From contig NZ_CP009287.1 in NCBI RefSeq assembly GCF_000758705.1, forward strand, positions 558,001-622,000: 64,000 nt of DNA, written 5' to 3'. The notes below the pieces were generated by a model. The model did no database searches, was not told the DNA's origin, and was given only the letters and a program-made list of their open reading frames with translations. Each line of letters starts with the position of its first letter. Position 1 is the stretch's first letter. This DNA comes from Paenibacillus graminis. GTDB lineage: Bacteria > Bacillota > Bacilli > Paenibacillales > Paenibacillaceae. This document shows, one piece after another, positions 44,726 through 53,205 of the stretch. The position numbers and the translations under genes are program-made.

Positions 44726-44808
44726 ATATGAGAAGCCCTGGGCCGTTCTGGTCTGCATGGCAGGCAACTTTGAGGCTTTTTTACCAGTCGACGCTGCTGA
44801 GCAGTGCC

Positions 44809-44942
44809 AGCTGGAAAAAGGGAACTTATTTCTCCCCAAAATCAACAATTGTGAGATTGAAGTGGAAAAAGGAAACTTAATTGGGCCATATTACTTCATC
44901 AGGAGCGAAATGAGCTGAATTAGTGTACCTTTTTCCACTTCA
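44809..44942. repeat. GTGGAAAAAG repeat module D (two forward, one reverse)
   Basis: Forward CTGGAAAAAG at 44811 and GTGGAAAAAG at 44862 (51 bases apart), both followed by GGNAACTTA. Reverse CCTTTTTCCAC near 44929. The gap 44726-45172 holds no other supported feature. Confidence 0.8.
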
Positions 44943-45172
44943 CCTGCGGAGAACAGAGGGTGCTTAAACCGACCTTTCATAATATTACCATTAATTTTAA
45001 ACGGATATGGAGGGGAGAAGTATCAACAAATCTGGCTGATCTTATGTACATAACTGGTGAATCCGGGTTGGATGCCGCAGGAACAGCGTATAACGCTTTA
45101 TCTATAAAAAGTCTGGATAAATCTGATATAATAAATAGAAAGTAAATTCAAGAAAAAGGAGAAAAAAGAAAT

Positions 45173-45472
45173 GTGAGGAATAAACACAAAATTATATTCA
45201 CGTTCACCTGTTTCGCTGCTTTCATCCTATTGTTTTTGCAACCGGCACTCGTCCATGCAGCGGATGCAGGAACAATTGTGGACAGCGGCACAAAAGAACG
45301 GCTAATGGAGCAGTACGGGCTTGAGCCGCCCAAGCCTTCTTTTTCCATCAGCTGGACCGGAATGGATGCCCGGATGAGTACACCAATTCAAGTCTTTTTA
45401 GCCATCTGCGGACTGGCGGCCAGCCCTTATTTAGCTGTAATCTGGAAGTTTATTCTATTCCGCTTCTCGTAA
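45173..45472 (+). CDS. Small secreted/membrane protein of unknown function
   Basis: 99 residues. A signal peptide or first span (IIFTFTCFAAFILLFLQPALVHA) with an AxA-type site, then an outer segment (DAGTIVDSGTKERLMEQYGL...), and a C-terminal span (PIQVFLAICGLAASPYLAVIW). I do not recognise the family. It starts with GTG at 45173; AAAAAGGAG is about 12 bases before it. The preceding gap has a TATAAT at 45126. It is isolated, with a terminator-like GCGGC/GCTGC hairpin near 45575-45612. Probably real, given signal-peptide-like organisation and a ribosome site. Confidence 0.6.
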   Translation: MRNKHKIIFTFTCFAAFILLFLQPALVHAADAGTIVDSGTKERLMEQYGLEPPKPSFSISWTGMDARMSTPIQVFLAICGLAASPYLAVIWKFILFRFS

Positions 45473-45639
45473 AAGTTGCACAGAATCCCATAGCGTCATA
45501 CAATACAGTAGTAGAAAGCACACACATTGCGCAGGCAGGGGCTTTGTCCCTTCCAGCATCCCGATAACTATAGGCGGCGCGGCTTTCCGGATGTTCGGCG
45601 GCTGCGTTTTTTGCTGTTCAGAGAGGAGAAAAGGCAGAG

Positions 45640-46063
45640 ATGAAATGTCTGACAATCCGGCAGCCCTGGGCCGCATTAATTGTGCTTGGGGAAAAACAGT
45701 TCGAAACCCGTTCCTGGCAAACAGCTTATCGCGGTGAACTGGCTATTCATGCCGGAATGGGGATCGACAAAACTGCCTGCAGGCAGGAGCCTTTCAAGTC
45801 GGCCTTGGCGCGGCATGGCTTCACTGTGGACAATCTCCCCTCTGGGAGCCATCGTCGCCACAAGCCGTCTGGCCGATTGCTATAAGGTGACGCAGGCGGA
45901 TGCCGCCCATGGCTGGCCTGGCGGCAATGAGTTGGCTTTCGGCGATTATGCGCCAGGACGCTATGCCTGGAAGCTGGAAGATATAACGGCACTTGCCCGG
46001 CCCATACCGGCCAAAGGCAGGCTGAGCTTCTGGGAGTACCCTGTGCTGGAGGGAGAGCAGTGA
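45640..46063 (+). pseudogene. ASCH-domain protein, frameshifted
   Basis: The first 67 codons read MKCLTIRQPWAALIVLGEKQ, FETRSWQTAYRGELAIHAG, the N-terminal half of an ASCH (PUA-like, RNA-binding) domain. Near 45835-45845 the frame must shift: the remainder, LGAIVATSRLADCYKV, FGDYAPGRYAWKLEDI, follows in the +2 frame to the stop at 46063. Removing one base in CTCCCCTCTGGG restores a continuous protein of about 140 residues. This is a genuine mutation or a sequencing error. GAGAGGAGAAAAGGCAGAG precedes the ATG. Confidence 0.85.
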
Positions 46064-46234
46064 CCGGCCGGGACTGTACAGCCTTTTGGCGAAACAAGAA
46101 AAATTATTTAGCGGCCCAAGCCATAATTGGGTATGAACCGGCTGACTCGCGGGTAATCTTCTTATAGGATGTTTGGTGCTGCCACTGTCCCGCGCGATCA
46201 TCAGGATGTATAAGAAAGGGCGTATGCATAGGAA

Positions 46235-46375
46235 ATGGGAAGTCTCCTTATTGCGTGGCTTTGTATGCTGTGTTTGTATTTTTCGTTTGAGGATAAGGTG
46301 AGCCGGAAAATTATTCTTCCTGTGGCACTGGTCGTTTTTTTCGGCACACTGGGCTATTGGAAGCTCTTAATGTAA
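46235..46375 (+). CDS. 46-residue membrane protein (small ORF)
   Basis: ATG at 46235 encodes 46 residues: MGSLLIAWLCMLCLYFSF, a short loop EDKVSRK, then IILPVALVVFFGTLGYWKLL. This gives two hydrophobic helices joined by a charged turn. Coding is supported by this regular two-span pattern, an AAGAAAGGG site upstream, and a terminator about 90 bases after the stop. I do not recognise the family. Confidence 0.5.
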   Translation: MGSLLIAWLCMLCLYFSFEDKVSRKIILPVALVVFFGTLGYWKLLM

Positions 46376-46460
46376 TTTTTATGCAGCTATCAGCTTATTT
46401 TCAGGTTGAGTATATATATTGAATGTACCAAACACTCCCCGGTGTTTATAGATAGCTTGC

Positions 46461-46500
46461 AGGGCCTTGCCTACTCCCATGGTGAGGCCCGTTTTATTTT
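46461..46500 (+). terminator. Terminator after the 46-residue gene
   Basis: GGGCCTTGC and GTGAGGCCC pair around a short loop, followed by GTTTTATTTTG. The gap 46501-46742 is AT-rich and holds nothing else recognisable. Confidence 0.75.
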
Positions 46501-46742
46501 GTCAGGCTGACCCTTGCGCTATCATGAGCGGGATTTGATTCTATACTGCTCCCCAACGTAACCGCTTTTGATACCCCGGCAGATGAACTTGGCTTCGATT
46601 CAAAAAATAACCACTGGAATTTATAAACAAAGAAACTTTATGTGACATTTTTCACAATAAAATAAGAAGAATTATTTTATATTAAAATTGAAATATAAAA
46701 GATTGAAGTGTAACAAAATAAAGCACCTCAAAGAGGAGAATT

Positions 46743-46844
46743 ATGATGAGTCATGAAGGAAGTCTCCGCCGTGGGTTGGCATTCGGGTTGTTTTTGAGTA
46801 TTCCGTTGTGGGTGTCCATGATTGGCTGGATTCAGCTGTTATAA
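46743..46844 (+). CDS. 33-residue membrane protein (small ORF)
   Basis: ATG ATG AGT begins a 33-residue protein, MMSHEGSLRRGLAFGLFLSI then PLWVSMIGWIQLL, with a basic N-terminus and one hydrophobic helix. AAAGAGGAG stands at correct spacing and a strong terminator lies 70 bases after the stop, so a dedicated mRNA is likely. The family is not known to me; membrane-associated microproteins of this size occur in spore formers. Confidence 0.55.
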   Translation: MMSHEGSLRRGLAFGLFLSIPLWVSMIGWIQLL

Positions 46845-46914
46845 ATCCCAATCCGCTATATCCGCAATGTCTGGTTATGGGAGCGTATATAGCATTACAT
46901 AGAAATGGATGAAG

Positions 46915-46948
46915 AACTGCTGCCGGTGGATTCCGGGCAGTTTTTTTT
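46915..46948 (+). terminator. Terminator after the 33-residue gene
   Basis: ACTGC..CCGG and CCGG.GCAGT stem followed by eight T. The gap that follows up to the riboswitch promoter (46949-47225) shows no supported gene. Confidence 0.85.
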
Positions 46949-47225
46949 GTAGTGCGTTCCTAATTCGAAAGGACGTTCTTGCTCCTTAAGGAGTAGAAAT
47001 AGCTAAGAATGAATAGGATGGATAGAATTTGAAATTATAGTTCTAATATACTATATTTTAATATTGAAAATTGCAAATAAATACGGGATGGGGTGCTGTG
47101 AAAAAGGCGGTAACCCGTTCTGCGGTGAGACTCTCTTCTGGACAGGTAAGCTGAAAAGCCTTATGAATAGCGGGTTTGTCCAGGATCGTCTAAATGGTCA
47201 CATGAAAAAATAATTAAGGAATAGA

Positions 47226-47255
47226 TTGACAATAGGGCAGGGGAACCGCTAAACT
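47226..47255 (+). promoter_or_regulatory. Putative promoter of the c-di-GMP-controlled surface gene
   Basis: TTGACA (47226-47231), 18 bases, TAAACT (47250-47255), about 70 bases before the aptamer. Confidence 0.5.
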
Positions 47256-47326
47256 GAAATTAGTTCAAAAGTAACAAATGTCATAGACTACATAGGTTTC
47301 ACTGAAATCTATATTCCTCATGTATA

Positions 47327-47400
47327 AACGCAAACCGTCCGAAAGGACGGGACGCAAAGTCAGGAATCTAATGCCCAACCAGGGCTATGATCGTCCGGCC
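47327..47400 (+). promoter_or_regulatory. Cyclic-di-GMP-I (GEMM) riboswitch
   Basis: ACGCAAACCGTCCGAAAGGA (GNRA-capped P2 hairpin) continues into the invariant GGGACGCAAAGTCA segment, then a second helix and GGCTATGATCGTCC. This is the GEMM-I pattern. A terminator follows at once and the surface-protein gene starts 90 bases downstream. Confidence 0.9.
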
Positions 47401-47434
47401 GCCGTGAAGCTAACCCTTCGTGGCGGTCTTTTTG
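47399..47434 (+). terminator. Riboswitch expression-platform terminator
   Basis: CCGCCGTGAAG and CTTCGTGGCGG around CTAACC, followed by TCTTTTTG. Its left arm abuts the aptamer's closing helix, so ligand binding can switch it. Confidence 0.85.
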
Positions 47435-47489
47435 TTGTTATAGTTTTTCCGCAAAATCATAGAATAAGTTACTAGGAGGTGCAAGGCGA

Positions 47490-49298
47490 TTGAAAAAAAG
47501 ATCACAGAAAGCAGCAGCTCTGATTCTGACAGGGGTGTTGGCATTGGGCAGCACGGTTACTTGGGGTTGGAATGTTAAGGCTGCGGGAAATATGCCGTAT
47601 ACCCCTACTCCTGTCCTGGGTGTTGCCGGCAACTTTAACGCATTTATCTTTGGAGATTTCACGCAATCTTACGATCAGATTCATGGAAGGCTCGCGGCAG
47701 AAGGAAATATTACTTTGCAGGGGTACGGTGTTTCCAAAGATGCGCCCGGTGGGGATGTACTGGTTGCCGGCAAAAATCTCAGCCTAACAGACGGAACTAT
47801 ATATGGAGCAGCTGTATATGGAGGCACTATAAGCAGCACACGGGCAGATCTTAAGGAGACTCCCCGCCAAGGGACACCGATTGATTTTGCGGCTGAGGAA
47901 CAGTTTCTGATCCAGCGTTCGGATGAATTGGCCGCATTGACACAGACACAGCCTTTTGTAAAAGAATATGGAAAAATCACTATCAACGCTCCGGATGCCT
48001 ATAATGTCATTCATCTGGCTGCTGCTGACCTGGCCGACGCCAACGGGCTGCAGTTCAACATAGCAGGTGATGCCACCGTCATTATTAATGTGGGCGGAAG
48101 CACTGTGAAAATTCCTAATTTTCAATTCTGGGGAGGCAAACCCCGCAAGGTCCTGTTCAATTTCTATGAAGCTGCTTCTGTGAATATCGGGAATACAACC
48201 ATCGAGGGCACTATATTGGCTCCTCATGCCAGTGTCTTTTATGATCATGCAGAGCTTCATGGCACGCTGATCGCAAAAGCGTTCAGCGGTTATGTGCAGA
48301 TGCACCACTATCCGTATGAAGGCTCCGAACCGCCTGTAACGCCGACGCCAACGCCGAGTGCAACGGCGACGCCAACGCCGAGTGCAACGGCGACGCCAAC
48401 GCCTAGCGCAACGGCAACACCGACGGCGAGCGCAACGGCGACGCCGACGCCAACGCCGAGCGCAACGGCGACGCCAACGCCGAGTGCGACGGCGACCCCG
48501 ACGCCGAGTGCGACGGCGACGCCAACGCCGAGTGAGACGGCGACGCCAACGCCGAGTGCAACGGCGACGCCGACGCCGAGTGAGACGGCGACGCCAACGC
48601 CAACGCCGAGCGCAACGGCGACGCCAACGCCGAGCGTAACGGCGACGCCAACGCCGAGTGCAACGGCGACGCCAACGCCAACGCCGAGCGCAACGGCGAC
48701 GCCAACGCCGAGTGAGACGGCGACGCCGACGCCGACCGCCATCGTCACGCCAACGCCGACCGCTGTCGTAACACCGACGCCGACGCCGACCGCAGTCGTA
48801 ACGCCGACGCCAACGTCTAGCGTGTCACCGAGTGCCACTGCATCAGCAACACCGACACCGGGTGCAACACCAACAAGTGAAGTTACACCGGCACCAACGC
48901 CAGACACTACAGTAATTTATGTTCCGGTAACGTTCCCGACGCCAACACCATCATCCGTTATCGGCACGATTGTGGATGATACCCTGATCAATGATGACCC
49001 ATTACCCTTGGGGCCTGTGGTAACAATTGCTCCGGTACAACCAACGGCGTCAATAGAACCAACAGCCTCAATAGAACCAGCGCCAGTCCCTGCACCGGCC
49101 CCAACGGTAACACCGGAGCCGGAGGAAATAGTTATAACAGATGACGAAGTTCCTGTAGGCAGCGTGGATACACCCGATAAACTGCCGCAGACTGGAGAAG
49201 CAAGTCCAGCGCCTTATTACATCGCAGGTCTGGGAATAGCTGGTTTGGGACTACTGCTCAGCAGAACTGCAGGAAACAGCAGTAAACGCAAACGGTAA
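47490..49298 (+). CDS. LPXTG-anchored surface protein with choice-of-anchor A domain and Thr-Pro-Ser repeats
   Basis: 602 residues. A signal peptide ([17 protein letters not shown]...) is followed by a choice-of-anchor A beta domain, residues ~40-270 ([40 protein letters not shown]), often linked to collagen-like adhesins. Next is a ~170-residue linker of [12 protein letters not shown] repeats, then an acidic spacer, LPQTGE sortase signal, hydrophobic helix and SKRKR tail. A sortase should fix it to peptidoglycan. It starts with TTG behind AGGAGGTG. The c-di-GMP riboswitch upstream ties it to the biofilm/motility switch. The repeat DNA is prone to length change. Confidence 0.92.
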   Translation: MKKRSQKAAALILTGVLALGSTVTWGWNVKAAGNMPYTPTPVLGVAGNFNAFIFGDFTQSYDQIHGRLAAEGNITLQGYGVSKDAPGGDVLVAGKNLSLTDGTIYGAAVYGGTISSTRADLKETPRQGTPIDFAAEEQFLIQRSDELAALTQTQPFVKEYGKITINAPDAYNVIHLAAADLADANGLQFNIAGDATVIINVGGSTVKIPNFQFWGGKPRKVLFNFYEAASVNIGNTTIEGTILAPHASVFYDHAELHGTLIAKAFSGYVQMHHYPYEGSEPPVTPTPTPSATATPTPSATATPTPSATATPTASATATPTPTPSATATPTPSATATPTPSATATPTPSETATPTPSATATPTPSETATPTPTPSATATPTPSVTATPTPSATATPTPTPSATATPTPSETATPTPTAIVTPTPTAVVTPTPTPTAVVTPTPTSSVSPSATASATPTPGATPTSEVTPAPTPDTTVIYVPVTFPTPTPSSVIGTIVDDTLINDDPLPLGPVVTIAPVQPTASIEPTASIEPAPVPAPAPTVTPEPEEIVITDDEVPVGSVDTPDKLPQTGEASPAPYYIAGLGIAGLGLLLSRTAGNSSKRKR

Positions 49299-49417
49299 TA
49301 GAAGCCGTAAATTGTAGCTATAGTGAGGGGATAGCGAATTAGAAAAAATGCTGCCCCATAAGTAGGTTTACTCGAAAGGGTGCACCTTTGTCCCACAGCA
49401 GCATAACAAGCCAACAG

Positions 49418-49454
49418 CAGGATTTCTTCAGTAATGGAGAAGTCCTGTTTTTTT
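49418..49454 (+). terminator. Terminator after the surface-protein gene
   Basis: CAGGATTTCT and AGAAGTCCTG around TCAGTAATGG, followed by T7. A second inverted repeat ATGCTGC/GCAGCAT brackets 49350-49405 just upstream. Confidence 0.88.
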
Positions 49455-49523
49455 GTGCTTGTTCCACTACATCTTATTGAAGTAAGGTGTCTGGCGTATG
49501 GGTTTCCACTCTGAACAGCTTCA

Positions 49524-49731
49524 GACGAGCCGAAACAAAGGTATATCTGCCGTTGTTTTCGCCAATCCGGGCTGGACGAGCCGAAACAAAGGCATATCTG
49601 CCGTTGTTTTCGCCAATCCGGGCTGGACGAGCCGAAACAAAGGCATAACTGCCGTTGTTTTCGCCTTCCAGGGCTGGACGGGTCGAAACAAAGGCATATC
49701 TGCCCTTGTTTTCGCCGCCGTAGCCCGTCCA
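49524..49731. repeat. Four-copy 51-bp tandem repeat (family R51, second array)
   Basis: The core CGAAACAAAGG begins at 49531, 49582, 49633 and 49684, exactly 51 bases apart. The pattern AAACAAAGGCA, 4-5 bases, GCCGTTGTT closely parallels the array at 2061-2570 (AAACAACGGCA...GCCGTTGTT); the remaining part of the unit differs (CGCCAATCCGGGCTGGACGAG). Frames are open through it but it is upstream of, and not part of, the hydrolase gene. Confidence 0.88.
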
Positions 49732-49866
49732 GTCTCATGGCCCCGGCCTTCTCTGCATTTCCAACTGCTCCCCGAGCCATGTTATACTATGCTGAAAATC
49801 GGGGGGCGTGTAAGGCTTGCCCTGAAAGTGGGATTCCATTATGCCGGAAGAAAGGTGATATTGTTC

Positions 49867-50811
49867 ATGTGGAGTGTTATTATACTTGCCGTTGTGATTA
49901 TTATTGCCGGCGGCTTGACGTATGCGGGGTTCTTTTTTTACGGAATCGCAATCAAGCGGGCACCCAAGGAGTTCCTGGCCAAAACTCCTGATCTTAAGGT
50001 GGACCCGCCGGTTGCCGGGCCTTCGTGGGGAGAAGGTGCGGACTGGGTATCCCGCCACAGCTTCAGGAAAATTGAGATTACTTCTGACGATGGGCTTACC
50101 TTGCGCGGCTATTATCTGCCGTCAGCGCGTGCCGGAGGGCGGACTGCCATTATAGCCCACGGCTATTCCGGGAAAGGCAAGGATATGGGGGCATGCGCCA
50201 AAATCTATTACGAGACCATGGGGTATAATGTGCTGCTTCCCGATGCCCGCGGACATGGCGACAGTAAGGGGGATTACATCGGGTTTGGCTGGCCGGAACG
50301 CCTGGATTACTTGAGATGGATTGAGTATATCCTCGCAGAGAGCGGGCCGGAGGCCCAGATTGTACTGCATGGGGTATCCATGGGGGGAGCCACTGTGATG
50401 ATGACTTCCGGGGAAGAACTTCCCCCACAGGTCAAAGCCATCGTAGCCGACTGCGGCTATACCTCTGTCAAAGCGCAGCTGTCGTACCAGCTGTGGCGGA
50501 TGTACCATCTGCCGAGTTTTCCTTTTGTCCATATGGCGAGCCTCATTACCCGGATCAAGGCAGGGTATTTCTTCGGAGAGGCTTCGGCGCTGAAGCAGGT
50601 CCGTAAAGCCCGCGTGCCGATACTGTTCATACATGGTGATGCCGACAAGTTCGTACCGTTTTATATGCTGGATGAGCTTTATCAAGCGTGCAGCAGTCCC
50701 AAGGATAAGCTTGTGATTCACGGTGCTGGGCATGGCGTGGCTTATGATACGGATAAGGCGGCGTATGTAGGGAAGGTAACTGATTTTGTGACCCGGTACG
50801 TTCAAATATAA
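49867..50811 (+). CDS. Alpha/beta hydrolase with N-terminal membrane anchor
   Basis: 314 residues. An N-terminal hydrophobic helix (VIILAVVIIIAGGLTYAGFFF) anchors an alpha/beta-hydrolase domain. The nucleophile Ser is in HGVSMGGATVM (GxSxGG), the acid Asp in HGDADKFVP and the His in GAGHGVAYD; the oxyanion HGYSGKGKDM precedes them. It resembles Bacillota YqkD-type hydrolases of unknown substrate. The frame is open far upstream through the 51-bp repeats, but AAAGGTGATATTGTTC before the ATG at 49867 and the fitting anchor mark the true start. It stands alone. Confidence 0.88.
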   Translation: MWSVIILAVVIIIAGGLTYAGFFFYGIAIKRAPKEFLAKTPDLKVDPPVAGPSWGEGADWVSRHSFRKIEITSDDGLTLRGYYLPSARAGGRTAIIAHGYSGKGKDMGACAKIYYETMGYNVLLPDARGHGDSKGDYIGFGWPERLDYLRWIEYILAESGPEAQIVLHGVSMGGATVMMTSGEELPPQVKAIVADCGYTSVKAQLSYQLWRMYHLPSFPFVHMASLITRIKAGYFFGEASALKQVRKARVPILFIHGDADKFVPFYMLDELYQACSSPKDKLVIHGAGHGVAYDTDKAAYVGKVTDFVTRYVQI

Positions 50812-50836
50812 GAAAGTATAAGTTTCACACGATACT

Positions 50837-50868
50837 TTATCCTTATATTTCTCGCTGAAACGGATACC
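50837..50868. repeat. Dispersed 3'-flank repeat, copy 1
   Basis: TTATCCTTATATTTCT here is identical to 53018-53033, and the next 16 bases match at 10 positions. Both copies begin about 25-35 bases after a stop codon (hydrolase and HD-GYP gene) in the same orientation. A hairpin AGCGATAC/GTATCGCT follows this copy. Confidence 0.65.
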
Positions 50869-50975
50869 TGAAAGCGATACGGAGTATCGCTGCTTCGGAA
50901 GCATATGCTTTTTCAGAGGACGGCGTAGCCGTTTCCACTTGATTGATCCGGAAAAAAGTCTCCTGAAACGTAGAC

Positions 50976-51010
50976 GCGCCCGATATCCGCAAACTGCGGT
51001 TATCGGGCGC
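50976..51010. other. Long palindromic hairpin
   Basis: GCGCCCGATATCCGCA and TGCGGTTATCGGGCGC form a 16-bp stem with one mismatch and a 3-base loop, without a T-run. The gap 50812-51451 otherwise holds no supported gene. Confidence 0.65.
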
Positions 51011-51451
51011 TAATATGTTCCACACATGGAACTGCATTATGATCGCCAAATGCAGCGAAGCCATGTCTTCTCTGTATGTTTAATCCCCCGCGTCTGTGAG
51101 CAAGACGGGTGTATTAATTCCTTGTTATTTCCAGCAGCCGTGTGGCGAGAATAATCCTTCCAAAACGACAAAAGCCCTACCTCTCTTTTGTCCTTACGGC
51201 TCCGTGGCCGTGCCAGTGTGAATCGGAAAACTATATTCGAATTTAATCTCATAAAAAGGAAGAGTACTGCAAGAAAACGTAAGATTTTGTGTCCAAAATG
51301 CCGATAATAGATAAACGGGCAACGAATCGGCTTGACATCTTCTTGATGGGGATAATGTATACAGTAAACAAATATTCTTTTATTATAGCACGGGTTATAC
51401 AGAAATGCAAACAGTTTAAGCTGGGTGGGCAGGCTGGAAACGGAGGACCTG

Positions 51452-52984
51452 ATGAATTTATACGGGGGTTTTTTGAAAAGGCAAATTCGCAACTACATAT
51501 TCGGCTCCGTTGTTGCCGTGTTTGCGGTGGGGAGCCTGATCCTGCTCTCTTCACTTGAAATAAGTGCGACAGAGTATTATCGGCTGCTGCTGATCCTGCT
51601 GATCTCGTTCGCCATAATGGCTGTTGTGGAGATCAGTGTTTTTATCAGGCAAATCCGGCCGATCCGGACCGCACTTACGGAGCATAGGCCCACACTTGCC
51701 ATGCTGGAAGAAGCCTACCTGCATACTCACCGGCTGCCGAAGCTTGCGGTGCAGCGGATATTGGGTCCGCATTTTCTGGGGCTGTCTCTGCCTGCGTCGA
51801 TCCTGACCTTATGGATGATTCGTACGGGATTAATCAGTCTCCCCTACATCTACCTTGTGCTTGCGGTGGCCGGGTCCATCCTGGTAGCGTGTATGCATGC
51901 GTTGATTGAATTTTTTCTGACCTCCTCGGCAATTATTCCACTAATTAAGAATTTCAGAAACCGGGCTTTGGAATTGCACATGGTTGATTTTTCTCTGGAA
52001 GGGCATGTGTTTGTGCCGATTCGCCCCAAATTCCTCATTACTTGTATGCTGATTGGAACCTTTCCGCTTGTGCTATTCATTATGGCGACCCAGATCCGGC
52101 TGGAAACACTGGGGGGAGGGGCGGCTGAGAGTATGCGGAGCTACTGGGAATGGGCCGGGCTTGTGCTGCTGATCGGCACCCTTTTTTCTTCCATAGCAGC
52201 CTGGCTGCTGACCCGGAGCGTGCAGCATCCAATCAACGAATTATACCGGGCGATGAACAATATCAAGAACGGACGGCTGCTGCAGGTGCAGGATGAATAC
52301 TCGGATGAATTTTCGAAGCTTGTGGCCGGGTTTAATATGATGGTCCGCGGACTCCAGGCCCGGGAACAGCAGAGCAGGCAGCTGCTCGACAGCTATTTCA
52401 CCACCCTTGCCGTAGCCCTGGATGCCCGTGATCCATATACCGCCGGACACTCGCTGCGGGTAGCGGAATATTCGGTCATTATTGGCCAGCTCGCCGGGCT
52501 TACAGGACAGCAGCTGGATAATTTGCGCAAATCGGCCCTGCTGCATGATATCGGCAAAATCGGTGTGCGGGACAGCGTGCTTTTCAAGGAGGAGGAGCTT
52601 ACGGAGGAGGAGTTCGACCAGATCAAAAGCCATCCCGTTCTTGGAGAAAATATTCTGCGGCAGATTGAGCCTGAAGAAAAAATGGCGCCTTATCTGGGCG
52701 GAGTCCGATCCCATCACGAACGTTATGACGGCAAGGGATATCCCGATGGCCTGGCCGGAACAGCCATTCCCCTGCATGGACGGATTATCGCCGTGGCCGA
52801 TGCCTATGATGCCATGACCTCGGACCGGCCTTACCGCAAAGGAATGGACCATGACCGGGCGCTTGCTATTCTGGAGCAGGGAAGAGGCACCCAGTGGGAC
52901 CCTGAGTTTGCCGGATTGTTTCTGGCTTATTTCGGAAAAGCTGATAAATCCGGTAAAGCGGATTATCCAGGCCGGGCAGGATAG
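51452..52984 (+). CDS. HD-GYP domain protein (c-di-GMP phosphodiesterase candidate)
   Basis: 510 residues in the membrane. The N-terminal half has about six hydrophobic helices without a clear extracellular sensor, then a HAMP linker (LTRSVQHPINELYRAMNNI), then an HD-GYP domain with H365-D366 in LLHDIGKIGVRD and the later HHERYDGKGYPDGLAG and DAYDAMTSDRPYR. Intact HD and GYP motifs predict hydrolysis of c-di-GMP. GGAGGACCTG precedes the ATG at 51452. Its gene lies about 4 kb from a c-di-GMP riboswitch. It is monocistronic; a hairpin (53038-53074) follows. Confidence 0.92.
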   Translation: MNLYGGFLKRQIRNYIFGSVVAVFAVGSLILLSSLEISATEYYRLLLILLISFAIMAVVEISVFIRQIRPIRTALTEHRPTLAMLEEAYLHTHRLPKLAVQRILGPHFLGLSLPASILTLWMIRTGLISLPYIYLVLAVAGSILVACMHALIEFFLTSSAIIPLIKNFRNRALELHMVDFSLEGHVFVPIRPKFLITCMLIGTFPLVLFIMATQIRLETLGGGAAESMRSYWEWAGLVLLIGTLFSSIAAWLLTRSVQHPINELYRAMNNIKNGRLLQVQDEYSDEFSKLVAGFNMMVRGLQAREQQSRQLLDSYFTTLAVALDARDPYTAGHSLRVAEYSVIIGQLAGLTGQQLDNLRKSALLHDIGKIGVRDSVLFKEEELTEEEFDQIKSHPVLGENILRQIEPEEKMAPYLGGVRSHHERYDGKGYPDGLAGTAIPLHGRIIAVADAYDAMTSDRPYRKGMDHDRALAILEQGRGTQWDPEFAGLFLAYFGKADKSGKADYPGRAG

Positions 52985-53017
52985 CAGGGGAATGGATGTC
53001 CGGGGTGTAACGCGGCG

Positions 53018-53049
53018 TTATCCTTATATTTCTTGTTAAAGCGGATGCC
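53018..53049. repeat. Dispersed 3'-flank repeat, copy 2
   Basis: TTATCCTTATATTTCT (53018-53033) and weaker similarity over the next 16 bases repeat the segment at 50837. The following AAGCGGAT...ATCCGCTT hairpin (53038-53074) is another structured piece after the HD-GYP stop. Confidence 0.65.
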
Positions 53050-53135
53050 ATCCAGTTTATCTTCGGTATCCGCTTCTGCTTGCGTGCCTATTTTGTGAAC
53101 TGCCCCCTAAAACCGGCAAATCCCAAGTACATTCA

Positions 53136-53164
53136 TTGAAGGATTGCAGACGGACCGTTATAAT
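53136..53164 (+). promoter_or_regulatory. SigA promoter of the ECF-transporter operon
   Basis: TTGAAG (53136-53141), 17 bases, perfect TATAAT (53159-53164), 41 bases before the first ATG. Confidence 0.75.
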
Positions 53165-53205
53165 TAATAAGTCTGGATTTTAATTAAAAAATAAGGGAGA
53201 TCATT

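Noticed and set aside
46080..46200. Possible riboswitch before the 46-residue gene
   Set aside because: Some pairing is possible (GCGG...CCGC-like pieces), but no known aptamer core is present and no terminator switch is visible.
48308..48907. A Gly-Val repeat protein on the minus strand
   Set aside because: It is the complement of the Thr-Pro-Ser repeat tract of the LPXTG protein and has no start signals.
49498..49866. An extended N-terminus of the alpha/beta hydrolase through the 51-bp repeats
   Set aside because: The frame is open by chance through 51-bp units; the membrane anchor and ribosome site place the start at 49867.
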